Below are positions 61,543 to 64,000 of a stretch of DNA of 64,000 nt, in pieces. Position 1 is the stretch's first letter, and each line of letters begins with the position of its first letter. Source of the DNA: Ralstonia soli (lineage in GTDB: Bacteria; Pseudomonadota; Gammaproteobacteria; Burkholderiales; Burkholderiaceae). A model generated the notes under the pieces. That model was given only the letters and a program-made list of their open reading frames with translations, was not told the DNA's origin and made no database searches. The position numbers and the translations under genes were made by a program. Location: the NCBI RefSeq assembly GCF_023955655.1, contig NZ_JAMXHT010000005.1, forward strand, positions 373,462 to 437,461. The letters are read 5' to 3'.

Positions 61543-64000
61543 ATGACCATGAAGATCGTCGTCATCGGCCACGGAATGGTGGGCCACAAGTTTCTGGAAA
61601 GCCTGCTGCATGCGCCGGGCCATCACCTGCAAGTGACGGTGCTGTGCGAAGAGCCGCGCCCCGCGTACGACCGCGTGCACCTGTCGGAATTCTTCACGGG
61701 CAAGACGGCGGAAGACCTCTCGCTCGTTACGCCAGGTTTCTTCGACCGTGACGACGTGGTGCTCAAGCTCAATGCCCGCGCCACTGCCATCGACACCACC
61801 GCCAAGACGGTGACGGCCTCCACCGGGGAGGTGCTGCCGTACGACAAGCTCGTGATCGCCTCCGGCTCGTCGCCCTTTGTGCCGCCCGTGCCGGGCAAGG
61901 ACCGCAAGGACTGCTTCGTCTACCGCACCATCGAAGACCTGGAGGCGATGGCCGAATGCGGCCAGCGCGCCAAGACCGGCGTGGTGATCGGCGGCGGCCT
62001 GCTGGGCCTGGAGTGCGCCAAGGCCCTGCGCGATATGCACCTGCAAACGCACGTGGTTGAATTTGCCGGCCGTCTGATGGCGATGCAGGTGGACGACGGC
62101 GGCGGCCGCATGCTGCGCCGGAAGATCGAAGACCTGGGCGTGACGGTGCACACGCAAAAGAACACGGTGGAGATCGTCGATGGGGTGGACGGTACCCACC
62201 GCCTGAACTTTGCCGACGGCACGCATCTGGATGCTGACATGGTCGTCTTCTCCGCCGGCATCCGCCCGCGTGATGAGCTGGCGCGTGCCTGCGGCCTGCA
62301 AGTGGGCGAGCGCGGCGGCATCGTGATCGACTCCGAATGCCGCACCTCTGCGCCGGACGTGTACGCCATTGGCGAGTGCGCACTATGGGGCGGCAAGGTG
62401 TACGGCCTAGTGGCGCCCGGCTACGAAATGGCGCGCATCACCGCCAAGCAGATCCTGGCCGACGACGACGCTACCGAGTTCAGCGGTGCCGACATGAGCA
62501 CCAAGCTCAAGCTGATGGGCGTGGACGTTGCCAGCCTGGGCGATGCGCAAGGCACCACGCCGGGCAGCCGCAGCGTGCAGTTCACCGATGAGCGCAAGCA
62601 GATCTACAAGAAGCTGGTGGTGTCGGAAGACGGCAAGTACCTGCTGGGCGGCGTGCTGGTGGGCGATGCGGCTGAATACGGCACGCTGCTGCAGATGATG
62701 CTCAACCGCATCGAACTGCCCGAGGCGCCGGAATTCCTGATCCTGCCGCAGGCCGATGGCAATGCGCGCCCAGCGCTGGGTGTGGATGCGCTGCCCGACA
62801 GCGCACAGATCTGCTCGTGCAACGATGTGTCGAAGGGCGCGTTGTGCCAGGCCGTGTGCGCCGGTGCCACCGCCGTGGGTGCGTTGAAGGATGCAACGAA
62901 GGCCGGCACCTCGTGCGGCGGCTGCGTGCCGCTCATGACGCAGGTGATGAAGGCCGAGATGAAGAAGCAGGGCCTGGCCGTCAACAACCACCTCTGCGAA
63001 CACTTCCCGTATTCGCGTCAGGAGCTGTATCACCTGGTGCGCGTGGGCCGTATCCAGTCATTCGACGCGCTGCTGCAAGCGCATGGCCACGGCATGGGTT
63101 GCGACATCTGCAAGCCGGTGGTGGCAAGCATCCTCGCTTCGTGCTGGAACGACTTCGTGCTCAAGAAAGAGCACGCCAGCCTGCAGGATTCCAACGACTA
63201 CTTCCTTGCCAACATCCAGAAGGACGGCACGTATTCGGTCGTGCCGCGCATGCCGGGCGGCGAGGTGACGGCGGACGGCCTGATTGCCGTCGGCCAGGTC
63301 GCCAAGAAGTACGGCCTGTACACCAAGATCACCGGCGGCCAGCGCGTGGACCTGTTTGGCGCCCGCCTGGAGCAACTGCCGCTGATCTGGGAAGAGCTGA
63401 TCGCGGCAGGCTTTGAGTCGGGCCACGCGTATGGCAAGTCGCTGCGTACGGTGAAGTCGTGCGTGGGCTCCACGTGGTGCCGTTATGGCGTGGGTGATTC
63501 GGTAGGCTTTGCGATTGCGCTGGAGAACCGCTACAAGGGCCTGCGCTCGCCGCACAAGCTGAAGTTTGGCGTGTCGGGCTGCACGCGCGAATGCGCGGAA
63601 GCGCAAGGCAAGGATGTTGGCATCATCGCCACGGAGAAGGGCTGGAACCTGTACGTGTGCGGCAACGGCGGCATGAAACCCCGCCATGCCGAACTGCTGG
63701 CTGCGGACCTCGACCAGGACACGCTCATCAAGTACGTCGACCGCTTCCTGATGTTCTACGTGCGCACCGCCGACCGCCTGCAACGCACCAGCACGTGGCG
63801 CGACAACCTCGAAGGCGGCCTCGACTACCTGAAGGACGTGGTCATCAACGACAAGCTGGGCATCGTGGCTGAACTGGAAGCCGAGATGCAGCACGTGGTC
63901 GATACCTACCAGGACGAGTGGAAGACCGCCGTGACCAACCCCGAGGTGCGCAAGCGTTTCCGCCACTTCGTGAACAGCGACGCGAAGGACGCCAACGTCG
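61543..64000 (+). CDS. nirB: Assimilatory nitrite reductase [NAD(P)H] large subunit (3' end missing)
   Basis: The reading frame is open to the end of the window (819 codons). FAD-binding residues about 7-21 (VIGHGMVGHKF) start a pyridine nucleotide-disulfide oxidoreductase domain; a BFD-type [2Fe-2S] segment begins near residue 424 (CSCNDVSKGALCQAVC); the siroheme/[4Fe-4S] domain supplies C640, C646, C680 and C684. ATG 61543 follows GAGGAGA, 13 bases after the transporter stop. It reduces nitrite to ammonia. Only about the last 20-40 residues are cut off. Confidence 0.95.
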   Translation, partial: MTMKIVVIGHGMVGHKFLESLLHAPGHHLQVTVLCEEPRPAYDRVHLSEFFTGKTAEDLSLVTPGFFDRDDVVLKLNARATAIDTTAKTVTASTGEVLPYDKLVIASGSSPFVPPVPGKDRKDCFVYRTIEDLEAMAECGQRAKTGVVIGGGLLGLECAKALRDMHLQTHVVEFAGRLMAMQVDDGGGRMLRRKIEDLGVTVHTQKNTVEIVDGVDGTHRLNFADGTHLDADMVVFSAGIRPRDELARACGLQVGERGGIVIDSECRTSAPDVYAIGECALWGGKVYGLVAPGYEMARITAKQILADDDATEFSGADMSTKLKLMGVDVASLGDAQGTTPGSRSVQFTDERKQIYKKLVVSEDGKYLLGGVLVGDAAEYGTLLQMMLNRIELPEAPEFLILPQADGNARPALGVDALPDSAQICSCNDVSKGALCQAVCAGATAVGALKDATKAGTSCGGCVPLMTQVMKAEMKKQGLAVNNHLCEHFPYSRQELYHLVRVGRIQSFDALLQAHGHGMGCDICKPVVASILASCWNDFVLKKEHASLQDSNDYFLANIQKDGTYSVVPRMPGGEVTADGLIAVGQVAKKYGLYTKITGGQRVDLFGARLEQLPLIWEELIAAGFESGHAYGKSLRTVKSCVGSTWCRYGVGDSVGFAIALENRYKGLRSPHKLKFGVSGCTRECAEAQGKDVGIIATEKGWNLYVCGNGGMKPRHAELLAADLDQDTLIKYVDRFLMFYVRTADRLQRTSTWRDNLEGGLDYLKDVVINDKLGIVAELEAEMQHVVDTYQDEWKTAVTNPEVRKRFRHFVNSDAKDANV

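Noticed and set aside
1-64000. CRISPR arrays, tRNA genes, insertion sequences, integrases and phage genes
   Set aside because: I looked for repeated spacers, tRNA-like T-loop sequences, transposase motifs and att-like repeats and found none.

Overview
The window is GC-rich, densely coded chromosomal DNA of a betaproteobacterium, most likely Burkholderiaceae close to Ralstonia/Cupriavidus. That placement is an inference from codon use, the mix of families and the absence of plasmid or phage genes; no rRNA or other marker gene is present. I found no tRNA, rRNA, insertion sequence, integrase or CRISPR array.

Layout. 1-7299: one rightward operon joining the tail of an unidentified gene, a cupin, an amidase, a complete branched-chain-amino-acid-type ABC importer and a DUF2848 protein; it looks like an uptake-and-hydrolysis route for an unidentified amide. 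7334-12339: an MFS efflux pump with divergent LysR regulator, a secreted unknown, a frameshifted PEBP gene, a DUF1304 protein and a dienelactone hydrolase. 12336-19335: a divergent pair of operons linking polyamine-type enzymes (Tat-exported FAD oxidoreductase, membrane-fused spermidine synthase homologue, AdoMet decarboxylase) with DUF350, SPFH-SHOCT, DUF4178 and a Gly-rich small protein. 19557-22144: a CqsA-like alpha-hydroxyketone autoinducer synthase overlapping a CqsS-like sensor kinase. 22154-30417: fumarase C, a second MFS pump, a UvrD-type helicase behind a perfect LexA box, YnfA, a TraB/GumN protein and an AAA-type ATPase with a dyad across its promoter.

30584-35172: a probable copper-linked operon of DUF2946, TonB receptor, secreted Asp-box repeat protein and thioredoxin-fold protein, followed by a candidate small RNA. 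35439-40925: an e(P4)-type phosphatase, then an Lrp/AsnC regulator divergent from ornithine cyclodeaminase, arginase and an amino acid permease (arginine to ornithine to proline). 40935-54632: TauE exporter, two LysR regulators, an acyl-CoA synthetase, a penicillin-binding-like serine hydrolase, several very small membrane or lipoprotein genes, AzoR, a third MFS pump and a DUF2236/MpaB oxygenase-like protein. 54766-55637: a nucleoside deaminase next to a diverged hydroxyisourate hydrolase. 55912-59840: a LuxR-type regulator, an Aer-like chemoreceptor behind a sigma-28-like promoter, and small proteins. 60072-64000: a nitrate assimilation operon (NarK-type transporter and NirB, cut by the window edge).

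The strongest new-looking signals are the leader of the nitrate operon (two hairpins with the same AACGGC hexaloop, the second overlapping an intrinsic terminator, as expected for ANTAR-protein antitermination), the CqsA/CqsS pair, the polyamine/membrane-stress island, and the DUF2946 upstream gene with an HCxxC motif that may act as a copper-sensing leader ORF.
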